Below are positions 9,365 through 18,974 of a stretch of DNA of 64,000 nt, in pieces (position 1 is the first letter of the stretch; each line of letters begins with the position of its first letter). The DNA is from Magnetovibrio sp. (GTDB taxonomy: Bacteria; Pseudomonadota; Alphaproteobacteria; Rhodospirillales; Casp-alpha2). The notes beneath the pieces are model-generated. The model was not told the DNA's origin and made no database searches. It saw only the letters and a program-made list of their open reading frames with translations. Made by a program: the position numbers and the translations under genes. The stretch is from assembly GCA_002690705.1 (NCBI GenBank), contig NZFO01000009.1:208658-272657 (forward strand), given 5' to 3'.

Positions 9365-10117
9365 TTGGTTGATTACCGAGGAATATCTCAAGAAGGGATC
9401 AAAGTGGCGCTCGGTATAAAAAAGAATTACCGTGCACGCCAACCCATCCTCATGCCCGGAAGAGATGATCGAATTCTGGTTCCGGAGACCTTAATGAATC
9501 ATCAGATCGATCTCCTGAAATTTGAAGAGCCGTTACCACTGGCTGTCATGGCAGCGCGTGACCCAGAGGCTCCAATGGCCCTAGCAGCCGCAGCCCGGTT
9601 GTCTCCACAAGGCGGTAAAACACGCCTTCTTGAGGGAATAACCGAGATTGTTTCAGATCAAAGCCGGCATGAATCTGTGAAAATGTGTCTTCGTTATGTT
9701 CAGGAGAGAGCCTTTGAGCCCTCTGCCGTTGCGGAAATTCGGAGGCATGCAGCAAAATTTATAATTCACACACGCCAACAATATACTGTTGCACTTAGAG
9801 ACAACTTAAAAAATCTTCTTCAAGGTAAGATTACTTCCAGTCACTTCGTCCAAGAGTTTTTCGAACTTACTGAGGCTGGTAATCTGCGAAATGATATTAG
9901 AAAAAAACTAGTATTAAGTCTTTTACTGTCTCACACAGTTCGACCCAGTGTAAAATTTTTAATGTTGGAAAATTTTGATTATATGCCAAGGGCTGTGCAG
10001 GGAGCTATAATCACTGGTATTTTGCATGCGGAACCCAACCGGCATACTGAACTTATTAAAGACGAGTTGAGATACTTGATAATGAACCGCCGGCAAGAAA
10101 AAGTTGAAATTCATTAA
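9365..10117 (+). CDS. Conserved-looking hypothetical protein, operon partner of HTH gene
   Basis: 250 residues starting at TTG 9365, which has a perfect GGAGGA a few bases upstream, so this unusual start is credible. It is soluble, with no signal peptide or membrane segment. The first part, with KKNYRARQPILMPGRDDRILVPE, is basic and Pro/Gly-rich. From about residue 60 the protein is almost wholly helical and Ala/Leu/Arg-rich (APMALAAAARLSP, FEPSAVAEIRRHAAKFI, FFELTEAGNLRNDIRKKLVLSLLLS), resembling helical-repeat or scaffold proteins. I do not recognise the family. Its pairing with an HTH protein suggests a shared function. Confidence 0.65.
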   Translation: MVDYRGISQEGIKVALGIKKNYRARQPILMPGRDDRILVPETLMNHQIDLLKFEEPLPLAVMAARDPEAPMALAAAARLSPQGGKTRLLEGITEIVSDQSRHESVKMCLRYVQERAFEPSAVAEIRRHAAKFIIHTRQQYTVALRDNLKNLLQGKITSSHFVQEFFELTEAGNLRNDIRKKLVLSLLLSHTVRPSVKFLMLENFDYMPRAVQGAIITGILHAEPNRHTELIKDELRYLIMNRRQEKVEIH

Positions 10118-10409
10118 GAATCAAGGAGTCGAGCCCGCAAGATATAATAACAAAAATTCCCTGCTCATAACCCTCCCGCTTCATATAGAGATGATGGATT
10201 TTTATCATCAAACGGGTGTTTGTAGTGTCAAGGCGTAAGGATAAGACAGACTTTACAAGTAGGCATTAGTTGCAATTCTTTGAATGCAGTTATCATTGAG
10301 TAAGGTTGAATCGCAAATAGTTAGGTTAAGTGAACATAGGATGACGCACTGTTTGGCCTGGTTTTGGCTGTGAGAGTGAAGCCTAATTGATATTAGGAAA
10401 GGAGATGGA

Positions 10410-11279
10410 ATGTCGAAAACTGTGATTACTTGTGCTGTAACTGGGTCGGCCCCAACGCCCGCAAAAAATTCGGGTGTGCCTGTCACTCCTCAACAAATCG
10501 CTGAGTCCTCTATTGAAGCTTGGCGGGCGGGAGCCTCCATTGTTCATATACATGTTCGTGATCCTGAAACTGGCGCGCCGAGTATGAAATTTGACTATTA
10601 TAAGGAGGTAACGGAGCGAATTCGAGACTCGGAGAGTGACGTCTTGATCAACTTAACCACAGGGCCGGGAGCGCGATTGATACCGGGGATAGATGATCCA
10701 CTATCTTTCCAAGAGGGAACTACAGTCAAGCCCGTTGCTGAGCGTGTCGCTCATATTGAAAAATTAAAACCAGATATATGCTCGCTCGATATTGCCACGA
10801 TGAACTTTAATCAGCATGTATTTTTAAACACACCTGACCATCTTCGTCTTATGGCAAACCGTATCAAGGCAGTCGGAGTTAAGCCTGAACTTGAGGTGTT
10901 TGACACAGGGCAAATCGTGCTAGCTCAAAAGTTGATTGATGAAGGGTATATTAAGTCGCCGGCATACTTTCAACTTTGTTTGGGTATTTCTTATGGGGCA
11001 AGAGCAACTCCTGAGGCGATGATGCACATGCGCGATATGCTACCGGAAGATTGTTTATGGTCCGCATTTGGAATTTCGCGTCAACAGTTTCCCATGGCTG
11101 CTCAAGCAGTTTTACTTGGTGGGAATTTACGTGTCGGCATGGAGGATAATATTTACTTAGGGGCGGGTGAGTTAGCCCCGTCGAATGCCGCATTAGTTGA
11201 ACGCGCTGCTCGAATAGTTTTAGATGTTGGCGGTGAAGTTGCTTCTCCAATCGAAGCTAGGGAAATTTTAGGCGTTTGA
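10410..11279 (+). CDS. Beta-keto acid cleavage enzyme (BKACE/Kce family, DUF849)
   Basis: Zinc enzymes of this family condense a beta-keto acid with acetyl-CoA and split it into acetoacetate and a new CoA ester; the founding member cleaves 3-keto-5-aminohexanoate in lysine fermentation. 289 residues. The N-terminal ITCAVTGSAPTP and the metal motif HIHVRD (His46, His48) are present, as are NLTTGPGA (residues 81-88) and the third ligand region VGMEDN (Glu245). A strong site, GGAAAGGAG, precedes the ATG. No lysine-fermentation genes are adjacent, so the substrate is probably another beta-keto acid, such as dehydrocarnitine or 3-oxoadipate; the sequence alone does not decide. Confidence 0.88.
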   Translation: MSKTVITCAVTGSAPTPAKNSGVPVTPQQIAESSIEAWRAGASIVHIHVRDPETGAPSMKFDYYKEVTERIRDSESDVLINLTTGPGARLIPGIDDPLSFQEGTTVKPVAERVAHIEKLKPDICSLDIATMNFNQHVFLNTPDHLRLMANRIKAVGVKPELEVFDTGQIVLAQKLIDEGYIKSPAYFQLCLGISYGARATPEAMMHMRDMLPEDCLWSAFGISRQQFPMAAQAVLLGGNLRVGMEDNIYLGAGELAPSNAALVERAARIVLDVGGEVASPIEAREILGV

Positions 11280-11394
11280 TATTAAAAATTATTATGCGAT
11301 GAGCGGAGTTTTGTTTTCATCTTCATTTTCATTTTAAATTTGCCCTTGTGGTTCGAGATTGAATTATCGAATAAAAATAAAGCTTGAGACCTAG

Positions 11395-11619
11395 ATGCCC
11401 CGAATCGTATTGGATCTTAAAGGCTTTCAATGTCCTTTACCTGTTGTGCGGGCGAACAAAGCTCTACAAAGCATGGCATCAGGGGACGAACTGGAGGCTC
11501 ATGTCACAGACCGCGCTGCTCCAAATGATTTTATCGAGTATTGTCAAAGAACCGGTAATCAGATGGTTTCTTGTGATACAGGCAAGGACTGCTCAGTTAT
11601 TGTCATTAGAAAAGTCTAA
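11395..11619 (+). CDS. TusA-like sulfur carrier protein
   Basis: 74-residue protein of the TusA/SirA family (sulfurtransferase carrier, cytoplasmic). The signature CPLPV with active Cys13 sits after the first beta strand (RIVLDLKGFQ), followed by the ASGDELEAHVTD and FIEYCQRTGNQ elements. Proteins of this family carry persulfide sulfur for tRNA 2-thiolation, molybdenum cofactor synthesis or sulfur oxidation. No tusBCDE genes lie nearby, and several paralogues per genome are usual, so the specific pathway is open. The competing frame starting at 11384 is a shadow. Confidence 0.85.
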   Translation: MPRIVLDLKGFQCPLPVVRANKALQSMASGDELEAHVTDRAAPNDFIEYCQRTGNQMVSCDTGKDCSVIVIRKV

Positions 11620-11649
11620 AATTAGACGCTGAGACTAAAATACAAGTGT

Positions 11650-11695
11650 GGTTTGCGGGCTTTAGTGGAGTTACGAGCAAACCTGATTTTATTTT
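11650..11695 (+). terminator. Candidate intrinsic terminator after the TusA-like gene
   Basis: GGTTTGC (11650-11656) and GCAAACC (11677-11683) form a perfect 7-bp stem with a 20-nt loop, followed by a T-rich tract. It lies between the convergent TusA-like and RND genes and overlaps the RND stop codon. The long loop makes it a moderate candidate. Confidence 0.4.
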
Positions 11696-14600
11696 TGCTT
11701 TTCCAAAACACCCGCAAATAGGATGAGAAGCGGTGGGATTATTGCTAGGGTTAAGATGGCAGACATACTTAACCCCCCCACTACGACAGTTCCCAAACCA
11801 CGATATAATTCTGACCCGGAGCCTGGAAATATAACCAAGGGAAGCATGCCGAAAATACTGGTAAGTGAAGACATAAAAATAGGTCGAATACGATTCTTTG
11901 TGGCCTCTAGCACTGCATCGCATATTTCATAACCTTCAGTGCGAATATGGAAGAGGGTTTGGTGTACAAGTAAGATTGCGTTGTTAACGACTATCCCAAT
12001 TAATATAACAAAACCAAGCAAGGTAAGCATGTCAAGAGGTTGAAAGATTTGTGTGTTTACTAATGCGAGTGCCAGAACTCCCCCACCAGTCGCTAAGGGG
12101 ACAGATAACATAATTATGAGTGGGTAAAAAAAGCTCTCAAATAAAATTGCCATTACAAGATAAACTATAATGATCGCAATAATCAGGTCCATGATCATCG
12201 CATTCCAAGTTTGTTTTAACTTATCTGCAGCGCCGGTCAGGGTAAATTTGATCCCTGTTGGTAAGGCCTCTGAAATCCTTAATTTATCGATTACTTGCAC
12301 CTTGAGAATATCTAACGCCTCCTCCAGTGGCATTCGGCTTGGAGGAATAATGAACAGTGTAACTGTTCGTTCTCGGTTCAGGTGACGAATCTGTGTTGGT
12401 CCTGATGTAATTTCAATTGTGGCTAGTGACTTGGTCGGGATGACCCGGCCATCGGATGTAACAACCGGAATATTCGAAATACTCTGTGTCTTTTGAGACT
12501 TGTCCATCTTGCCTTGGAGCATTAAATCCATTCGTTTGGCGCCAATGGTAATTTCAGCGACCCGAAGTCCGTTATTAAATGCATCGATCGTCTCGCCAAG
12601 GACTTGAGCACTCACGCCGTTATCTGCAAGCTTAATTCGATCTGGGATAACACGCACTTCGGGTGCCCCCAATACCAGTCCGGGAACAGGACGGACTTGA
12701 GTTCCCTCGGCTCTTGGAAGCACTAATCCAACATTTTTATTGACTATGTTGGCAACGTTTAAAATATCCTCAAGATCTGGCCCGGAAATATTTAGCTCGA
12801 TCGACCGACTACCGCCGATACCTCGACCAAACAAAGATCTTTGGACGACACCCCCCAGTGTTCCGGGTTCTTTGTAAACTGCACGACGCATGATTGGAAG
12901 AAGCTCGGCGACTCTGTTTGGGTCAGCGGCAGCGGCTCCGACAAATGTCCTTCCACGTGATGCTACGAAAAAAAATCTTTGAAGTTTTGGAGTGCCGTCT
13001 TCCATATTTAAATCATTCGGACCACTGCTCAGAAATGGGAGTAATTCAGATTCAAAGTCGCTTGCGATCTCTGTGGTAGTTGCGAGGTTGTAACCGGGTG
13101 GTGGGACCAGCCTTCCAAAGATCAGGTTTCTGTTTCCATTAGGAAGATAATCTAACTTTGGAAGGAAGGCCCAAGTTGCTGCTGCACTAGCTCCGCAAAT
13201 TAAGATTACTACGAAGGCGCAAAAATTTCTTCTTTGGATAACGTAGGAGGTGTAGCGAATTGCAACTCGAACAAACCAAATTGCAAAATCGTCGATGATT
13301 GGAATACGCACTCGGCGGATCCGGATGCCACGATCACTCCCTAGCAGTCGATTAGAGAGAGCAGGGATCACCGTTACCCCAACGATGAGTGATAATATTA
13401 CTGAAACGGACAACGCAACAGCGATATCCCGGAACAATTGTCCCATTTCCAATTCCATTACTAATACGGGTATAAAAACCATCACCGTGGTTAAAGCTGA
13501 AACCAAAACCGCTGTCCAAACCTGGCGGGTGCCGAGGTATGCAGATTCGCGGGGCGACATCCCCTTCTCCCTAAATCGATAGATATTTTCTAAAACGACA
13601 ATTGCCGCATCCACCACCATGCCAACTGCAAAGGCGATACCTGCTAAAGAAATTACATTAATTGATCGTCCCATAGCCGCCATCGCGACAAAGGCGCCAA
13701 TAACCGAGACTGGTATTGCAAGAGAAACTATGAGAGTTGCACTGCCGGAGCGGAGAAAAATTAACAGCATCAGCGCTGCTAAGGTACCTCCGATAACGAT
13801 ATTTTGTTGCACCAACCTAATGGATGATTTTATATAAACAGTCTCGTCGTAGACTTGTATGAGCTTCACTTTGTTACCCGAGAGAGGTCCAGCGTTTAAC
13901 TCCAAGATTGCCGCGCGAATTCCCTCCATTACCTCAATAACGTTGGCGGCGTGTTCTCGGACGGCGTTTACAGCCATTGCCGGTTGTCCATTAAAACGAA
14001 TTCGAGAGGTTGGATTTTTGGTTGCCAATCGCACCGACGCTATATCCCCGACCGTTACCCTTGCGACTCTGCGATCAGTCGAGTCAGCGGCTGACCGAAG
14101 TAACACTGACTTTACATCTTCTATGTTTGCGAATTCACCCTCGGTTCTTACCACGTAACGTCGTTTTCCTTCATCCAAATCACCCGCTGAAACGGATGAA
14201 TTAGCTGCTCTGAGTTTTTGGACTACCTCGGTTACATTTAATTGATACCGTGCCAGCTGGCTCGGTTCGACAGAGACCTCCATCTGAGTTGCTGCGCCGC
14301 CATAGACGTTGACGCGTGAAACACCTTCGACGCGTTCAAGGCGATCTTGAACAATGTCTTCGACATAGTCGCCGTAGGTATGAATGGCCCGGTCATTCTC
14401 TTTGTCACGGATGAACACAATCCAGGTGATTGGGTTGTCGTCAGAACTTGAGGTCCGAATTGTTGGCTCACGTGCTTCATCAGGATATCCGCTCACCCTG
14501 TCTAGTCGGTTCGCTACTAGCAATAACGCTCGCTCCATGTTGTGTCCGATTCCAAATTCAAGTGTTATCCGTCCTCGGCCATCCTGAGCTTGGCTTATCA

Positions 14601-14838
14601 TTGACTGGAGGCCCTCAAGGCCCCGTAAAACCTCCTCCTGACGATTAATTATTTCACGTTCAATCTCTGCTGGCGCAGCACCCGGCCAAATTGTCTGTAA
14701 GTTAATGATGGGTTTTCTTACATCTGGTGTTAATTGAATTGGAATGGCGTTAAATGCTACAAAACCGAACATGACGACCATAAGAACAGCGGCAAGTACA
14801 GCCACTGGCCTATCAATGGCAGTACTAATTATATTCAT
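11689..14838 (-). CDS. RND efflux transporter permease
   Basis: Inner-membrane proton-driven pump of the AcrB/HAE1 superfamily, 1049 residues, full length. The N-terminus has the family pattern: a short amphipathic helix, the first membrane segment, then IPIQLTPDVRKPIINLQTIW and GAAPAEIEREI. The membrane segment 4 proton-relay region reads GMVVDAAIVVLENI, so one of the two AcrB Asp residues is kept and the second is Ala. Segment 10 has GIVVNNAILLV where AcrB has its Lys. This is the variant seen in non-AcrB HAE1 pumps. The start codon overlaps the stop of the adaptor gene by 4 bp, so they are co-translated. No outer-membrane channel gene adjoins; a shared TolC-type protein elsewhere is expected. 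Substrate unknown. Confidence 0.95.
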   Translation of the reverse strand: MNIISTAIDRPVAVLAAVLMVVMFGFVAFNAIPIQLTPDVRKPIINLQTIWPGAAPAEIEREIINRQEEVLRGLEGLQSMISQAQDGRGRITLEFGIGHNMERALLLVANRLDRVSGYPDEAREPTIRTSSSDDNPITWIVFIRDKENDRAIHTYGDYVEDIVQDRLERVEGVSRVNVYGGAATQMEVSVEPSQLARYQLNVTEVVQKLRAANSSVSAGDLDEGKRRYVVRTEGEFANIEDVKSVLLRSAADSTDRRVARVTVGDIASVRLATKNPTSRIRFNGQPAMAVNAVREHAANVIEVMEGIRAAILELNAGPLSGNKVKLIQVYDETVYIKSSIRLVQQNIVIGGTLAALMLLIFLRSGSATLIVSLAIPVSVIGAFVAMAAMGRSINVISLAGIAFAVGMVVDAAIVVLENIYRFREKGMSPRESAYLGTRQVWTAVLVSALTTVMVFIPVLVMELEMGQLFRDIAVALSVSVILSLIVGVTVIPALSNRLLGSDRGIRIRRVRIPIIDDFAIWFVRVAIRYTSYVIQRRNFCAFVVILICGASAAATWAFLPKLDYLPNGNRNLIFGRLVPPPGYNLATTTEIASDFESELLPFLSSGPNDLNMEDGTPKLQRFFFVASRGRTFVGAAAADPNRVAELLPIMRRAVYKEPGTLGGVVQRSLFGRGIGGSRSIELNISGPDLEDILNVANIVNKNVGLVLPRAEGTQVRPVPGLVLGAPEVRVIPDRIKLADNGVSAQVLGETIDAFNNGLRVAEITIGAKRMDLMLQGKMDKSQKTQSISNIPVVTSDGRVIPTKSLATIEITSGPTQIRHLNRERTVTLFIIPPSRMPLEEALDILKVQVIDKLRISEALPTGIKFTLTGAADKLKQTWNAMIMDLIIAIIIVYLVMAILFESFFYPLIIMLSVPLATGGGVLALALVNTQIFQPLDMLTLLGFVILIGIVVNNAILLVHQTLFHIRTEGYEICDAVLEATKNRIRPIFMSSLTSIFGMLPLVIFPGSGSELYRGLGTVVVGGLSMSAILTLAIIPPLLILFAGVLEKQK

Positions 14839-16028
14839 GGACTATCGGCCTTTTTTGCCCCGCCGTTCTTATTGACACCTTTGCTTGGCGTATTGAATTG
14901 CACAGAAACTCCCGGCAATAAACGCTCGTTACCTCGAACAATCGTCAAGTCACCAGCCTTTAAGCCATCCTTAACTATAAACCGTGATCCAGATGTAGGA
15001 CCTAGCTCGACCGCTTGTAATTGAACTTTTTTTTCTACTGCCAAAGCTACAATTTTTCTCCCGTTCCGGCTCATTACGGCATCTTTGTGGACAGTAAGAG
15101 CATTTTTTTTAATACCCGCTGGTATTTCAAGTATGACACTCTGGTTAGCGGCGTACGTTTCGTTGTCTCGGGTTGCTCGTGATCCTACCGTAAATCTTAC
15201 AGCGCGAGTCCGTGTCCTTGGGTTTTCCACAGGAATAATTGCTCGAACTGTGACAGAAAAGAAACTGTCTTGGCTAGTTCTGGCTCTAGAGATAGTACCA
15301 GTATTTAAGCCATTGATGTACAGTGATGGGATATCGGCCTCGATCTCCATCATTTTAGTGTCCACTAATGTGACGACGGGCTCACCGATTTTTAGGTAAG
15401 CTCCTATAGAAGTATGTTTTTGCGTAATTATACCGGCATTTGGGGCGCGTATCTCCGCATTTTTTAGGGAGATTTCTGTTAGTTTTTGGTCCGCTTTAGA
15501 TTTATTTAATTCAGCTTTCGCCTCAATCGCTTGGCTCTCGGCGACAGCGATTTGTTGTATTTTGTCATCTAGTCTTGCGCGAGAAAAAGCAGGTGAATTT
15601 TTTAATGACTTTAAGCGCTGTAATTCTTGCCGAAGCAAAAGGATTTTTTGTTTTTTGGTTTTAAATTGTGCTCGGTATTGCGCAACTTCTGACTGCTTAA
15701 GCTCTAACTGCCATTTTAGGCGGTCTTTGTTAAGGGTGGAAATTATGTCACCGGCCTCGACGCGGTCCCCTGTTTCGACTGATAGGATTTGCACCGCGCC
15801 ACTAGAGAGTGCGGAAACGATGCCACTTTGACGCGGTACAAACCGACCTATGATCTCAGCAGTTTGACGGTAAGGTTCAATGCGAACTGTATCTACAGTT
15901 ACTTTAGTCGCTGGCCGACCCGGTGCTTCAGTTGCAAATGCTTTTGCAATCACCTGATCACAAAGCATTAATCCAATAATTATGTTCCAAGCGAGTTTCA
16001 CTGTAATTTTTCCTAGTAACTTATACAC
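14835..16028 (-). CDS. RND efflux periplasmic adaptor (membrane fusion protein)
   Basis: Couples the RND pump to an outer-membrane channel. 397 residues from GTG 16028. A signal-peptide-like N-terminus (KLAWNIIIGLMLCDQVIAKAFA) suggests export. Order of parts: first lipoyl half (SGAVQILSVETGDRVEAGDII, residues about 70-90), a Gln/Lys-rich alpha-hairpin (about 95-175, KQKILLLRQELQRL), second lipoyl half (IRAPNAGIITQKHTSIGAYL), a beta-barrel domain, and a membrane-proximal domain ending ERLLPGVSVQFN. This is the standard AcrA/HlyD layout. No regulator is adjacent. The ribosome-binding site before the GTG is poor, so the start is moderately sure. Confidence 0.92.
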   Translation of the reverse strand: MYKLLGKITVKLAWNIIIGLMLCDQVIAKAFATEAPGRPATKVTVDTVRIEPYRQTAEIIGRFVPRQSGIVSALSSGAVQILSVETGDRVEAGDIISTLNKDRLKWQLELKQSEVAQYRAQFKTKKQKILLLRQELQRLKSLKNSPAFSRARLDDKIQQIAVAESQAIEAKAELNKSKADQKLTEISLKNAEIRAPNAGIITQKHTSIGAYLKIGEPVVTLVDTKMMEIEADIPSLYINGLNTGTISRARTSQDSFFSVTVRAIIPVENPRTRTRAVRFTVGSRATRDNETYAANQSVILEIPAGIKKNALTVHKDAVMSRNGRKIVALAVEKKVQLQAVELGPTSGSRFIVKDGLKAGDLTIVRGNERLLPGVSVQFNTPSKGVNKNGGAKKADSP

Positions 16029-16336
16029 AGGCGCACAAAATGTGTGGGAGGGTTGATATTTTGAACTATTTTACGCGTTTAATTTTGTCCACGTAATCTT
16101 CAGCGGCAACTAACTTCATTTTTTTACGTCTCAAGCATAAATCTAATGGGTGGAGGTGATGCTTACAATCCACAAGAAGTTAAGTAATATGATCTGAAAA
16201 CGTCCTTAATTTCCAATTTTATTTTTGTGCATAAAAAATTAATAATACCGGCAACTCGGCAAAAGAGTTCCTTAAGAAGTACAATAGTGGGTAGGACTTT
16301 GCCTCTGGTCTTCGTTATCAGATCTATTTTCTATTA
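16029..16336. other. 308-bp spacer between RND adaptor and WD40 pseudogene
   Basis: No gene or clear signal seen. It should contain the promoter of the RND operon reading leftward. Confidence 0.4.
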
Positions 16337-17543
16337 ATGTTATTTCCGTCTTTGGTTTTTGCGGCCTTAATTGGACATGGCGGAATGATCCGATTGGTAG
16401 CTATCTTCCATTATGGTCAAAGGGTGTTGACGGGTAGCTGTGATTTTTTTGTCATACTTTAGGATTTTAAAGATCATACGGAACTCTTAATTCTAGATGA
16501 AAATGATGGTTCTGTTTAGTTTTCCCCCGACGGCGCAACAGCCGTAACTGCTTTCGACAATGGCGATATTCTGTTGTGGGATCTAGTGGCTAAACGCCCA
16601 AGGCTACTTCCCTGAGTAAACGCTCACAAATATAAGGTAATGGCGTTGGCGTTCGATGGGCCTGGGGTAAGACTAGCCAGCGGTGGTTGGGATAACAGGC
16701 TTAAGTTTTGGCGAGTGATAGACATTATAATTTGCATGAATTAATGTGAAGGTTCCTATTTATGCAATTACCTTCACGAACAGGGATTCTAATTTGTTAC
16801 TCGGTGGTCATGATCAATTTATTCAAGTATACGTCGCTAAAAGTGGACGAACTAGAGGCAAACTTGAAAATCATGCCATAGGCGGAATTGATTTTTTTGT
16901 TTCGCGCGGTGGCATAATGTTGCTTTTGGTCCAGCATTGATCAATCGGTGAGCTTATAGAATTGCCGAAGCTTTACGCCAGTCGAAGCGTTTAAGCATCA
17001 TAAAAGTCTAGTTTTTTCAGCTCGTTTTCTGCCGTTTGGAAATAACTTCGTGTCTACCGGACGAGATGGGTATGTAGTCCAATTAGATAAGGCTCGGGGC
17101 GAGATTGTTCGGGTAATAAAGGCCCATGATAAAACTATTTGTTCATTAGCGGTCTGGCCAGACAGTCGTTTCGTTGTGACAGGTCGCTCAAATGACCCAA
17201 CCAGCGTTTGTCACATTGCAGCTGGTGGAAGAATTGGGAAAACATTCAGTAGAAACAGGATGTCTTAAAAGAGCCGCTATTAACAAGTGATCATCCCGGT
17301 GCTAAAAATTTTAAGAAATGTGCGCGATGTCATTCACTAAATATGGATGATGGCCGTAGATCAGGAACTTATTTTCACGGGTTATTTGAATGTAGAGTGA
17401 GGTCTGTTTTGGGTTCCAATTATTCCGAGGTGCTTTTGAACAAAACATTTGCGTGGAACAAAAAATTGGTATTCGATTTGTTTGACAAAGGACCAGATAA
17501 TTATTTATTGAGGGGCAAAAATGCAGGTTCAACGGGTACTTAA
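16337..17543 (+). pseudogene. Decayed WD40-repeat / c-type cytochrome fusion gene
   Basis: No full reading frame survives, but pieces in three frames line up as one protein. From the ATG at 16337 one reads a signal-like start (LFPSLVFAALIGHGG), then WD40 pieces interrupted by stops: ILLWDLVAKRP, LASGGWDNRLKFW. After a frameshift a third blade (LLLGGHDQFIQVY) is in the frame of 16746-16940, and after another shift STGRDGYVVQLD and IKAHDKTICSLAVWPDSRFVVTG at about 17050-17230. Finally, in the frame of 17343-17543, comes a cytochrome c domain: the heme-binding CARCH just before LNMDDGRRSG, then HGLF and NYSEVLL. Intact relatives are periplasmic WD40 proteins with a C-terminal cytochrome c550-like domain. 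At least three in-frame stops and two or more frameshifts make function very unlikely. Confidence 0.82.
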
Positions 17544-17651
17544 TCGCTCATCTTTGCGAAAATCTAGAGATTGTTTAAATGTTGTCACTGCCGTTCCTCA
17601 TAAAACGAAATAAATGCACTCGTTGCAGTAAGTTTGGAGAAGTTAGTATCA

Positions 17652-18578
17652 ATGACAACCTTTTTATATTCTCATTTGGATTGCTTGTCTCATAATGTGG
17701 GGGATAGTCACCCGGAGTGCCCTGATAGACTTCGGTCAGTTTTAAACGGCTTGGAAGAGGATAAATTTAATACGTTGGTTCGAAAAGAAGCCCCCAAAGC
17801 TGACGTGAATCAAATTGAAGCCGTTCACCGCGGGTATTATATAGAAAAATTAATGGATACTTTTCCAGAGACGGGGTACGTGTATCTTGACCCGGATACC
17901 GCTTTATCAGCAGGTTCTCTGGGGGCGGCTTTGCGAGCAAGTGGTGCAGCAATCGATGCTGTTGACGCCGTTATTGACGGAAAAGCTAGAAACGCTTTTT
18001 GTGCTGTGCGGCCCCCTGGACATCATGCTGAATCTAATCAAGCAATGGGGTTTTGCTTGTTGAACTCAGCGGCAATTGCGGCGGTTCACGCTAGGTCTAA
18101 GCATCAGATGAAGCGGGTTGCCGTCGTTGACTTTGATGTTCATCATGGAAATGGGACCCAACACACTTTTGAGACTGATAGTGGGTTGTTTTACGCCTCT
18201 AGCCATCAATGGCCAGCCTATCCCGGAACAGGCTTAAAAACCGAGACAGGAGTTGATGGCAATATCGTTAATGTGCCATTGAGTCCCGGATCTGGGTCGA
18301 GTGAATTTCGTAAGGCTTACACGGAAATTATTGTGCCGGCTCTGCGCAGTTTTAACCCAGAAATTATGATTATTTCTGCAGGTTTTGATGCCCACATCCA
18401 AGACCCACTCGCACAACTAAATGTTAAGACCGAGGATTACGGTTGGCTGACAGAGGAACTCATTGATGTCGCTAAGTGCTGTGATGGACGGATTGTATCT
18501 TTATTGGAGGGGGGATACGACTTAAAAGCTCTGAGAGAGAGTGTTCAAGCGCACGTTTCTGTTTTGTTAAAAGCTTAG
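17652..18578 (+). CDS. Histone deacetylase family protein (class II HDAC / AcuC-like)
   Basis: Zinc-dependent amidohydrolase that removes acetyl groups from proteins or polyamines. The frame is open from a TTG at 17634, but the ATG at 17652 has GGAGAAG 10 bases upstream and matches the family start (FLYSHLDCLSHNVGDSHPECPDR). Core motifs in order: RPPGHHAE (general-base histidines), DFDVHHGNGTQ (first zinc ligands), SSHQWPAYPGTG, and GFDAH (third zinc ligand), ending in LEGGYDL. It stands alone downstream of the WD40 pseudogene. Similar bacterial proteins are annotated as acetylpolyamine amidohydrolase or acetoin utilisation AcuC; the substrate cannot be set here. Confidence 0.93.
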   Translation: MTTFLYSHLDCLSHNVGDSHPECPDRLRSVLNGLEEDKFNTLVRKEAPKADVNQIEAVHRGYYIEKLMDTFPETGYVYLDPDTALSAGSLGAALRASGAAIDAVDAVIDGKARNAFCAVRPPGHHAESNQAMGFCLLNSAAIAAVHARSKHQMKRVAVVDFDVHHGNGTQHTFETDSGLFYASSHQWPAYPGTGLKTETGVDGNIVNVPLSPGSGSSEFRKAYTEIIVPALRSFNPEIMIISAGFDAHIQDPLAQLNVKTEDYGWLTEELIDVAKCCDGRIVSLLEGGYDLKALRESVQAHVSVLLKA

Positions 18579-18974
18579 CATTATGAGAGGTTGTGAATAA
18601 TAGTTAAACAAAGGTCAAATGTGCAAGCTGGGCCCTTATACTTCGATAAAGGTTGCCCCCCAACCAGTGATGAAAGATTTTAATTGAGCAAATCACGTGG
18701 GCATGAACATTGGACACGGTTGTTTTTTCTCTGGCAGTAGCACTGTGTGGTCTTGGTTCTTAATAAATTAATTTATTGGATGATGTTATTCTCGTTTTCG
18801 TACTAGCTAATACTGAGCACTCCGCAATAAGACCGCATTACAGACCAATTTTTAAGGGATTAAAATCTAGATTTAACGCATGGCTTTATGAAACTTTCTT
18901 GCGATTATTTTTTTGCGTGAGTACACTTACCCTCTGGAGATGTTACAGAATATTATTTGTATTGAGGGCACTGG
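18579..18974. other. 396-bp gap before xseB
   Basis: No gene seen. A small hairpin GGTTG-CCCCC-CAACC lies at 18651-18665 without a T tract. The promoter of the xseB-ispA-dxs-tlyA block should lie near the right end. Confidence 0.4.

Noticed and set aside
11384..11632. 82-codon plus-strand frame overlapping the TusA-like gene
   Set aside because: Different frame over the same DNA; the 11395 frame carries the CPLP active site and correct family length.
13295..13582. Plus-strand frames across the RND gene (also at 13859-14158 and 15085-15399)
   Set aside because: Antisense shadows of the RND pump and adaptor genes; Ile/Thr-rich without motifs.
16337..17543. Programmed frameshifting to make an intact WD40-cytochrome protein
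   Set aside because: Several plain in-frame stops as well as shifts in different places; no slippery sequence with a downstream structure was seen. Decay is the simpler reading.
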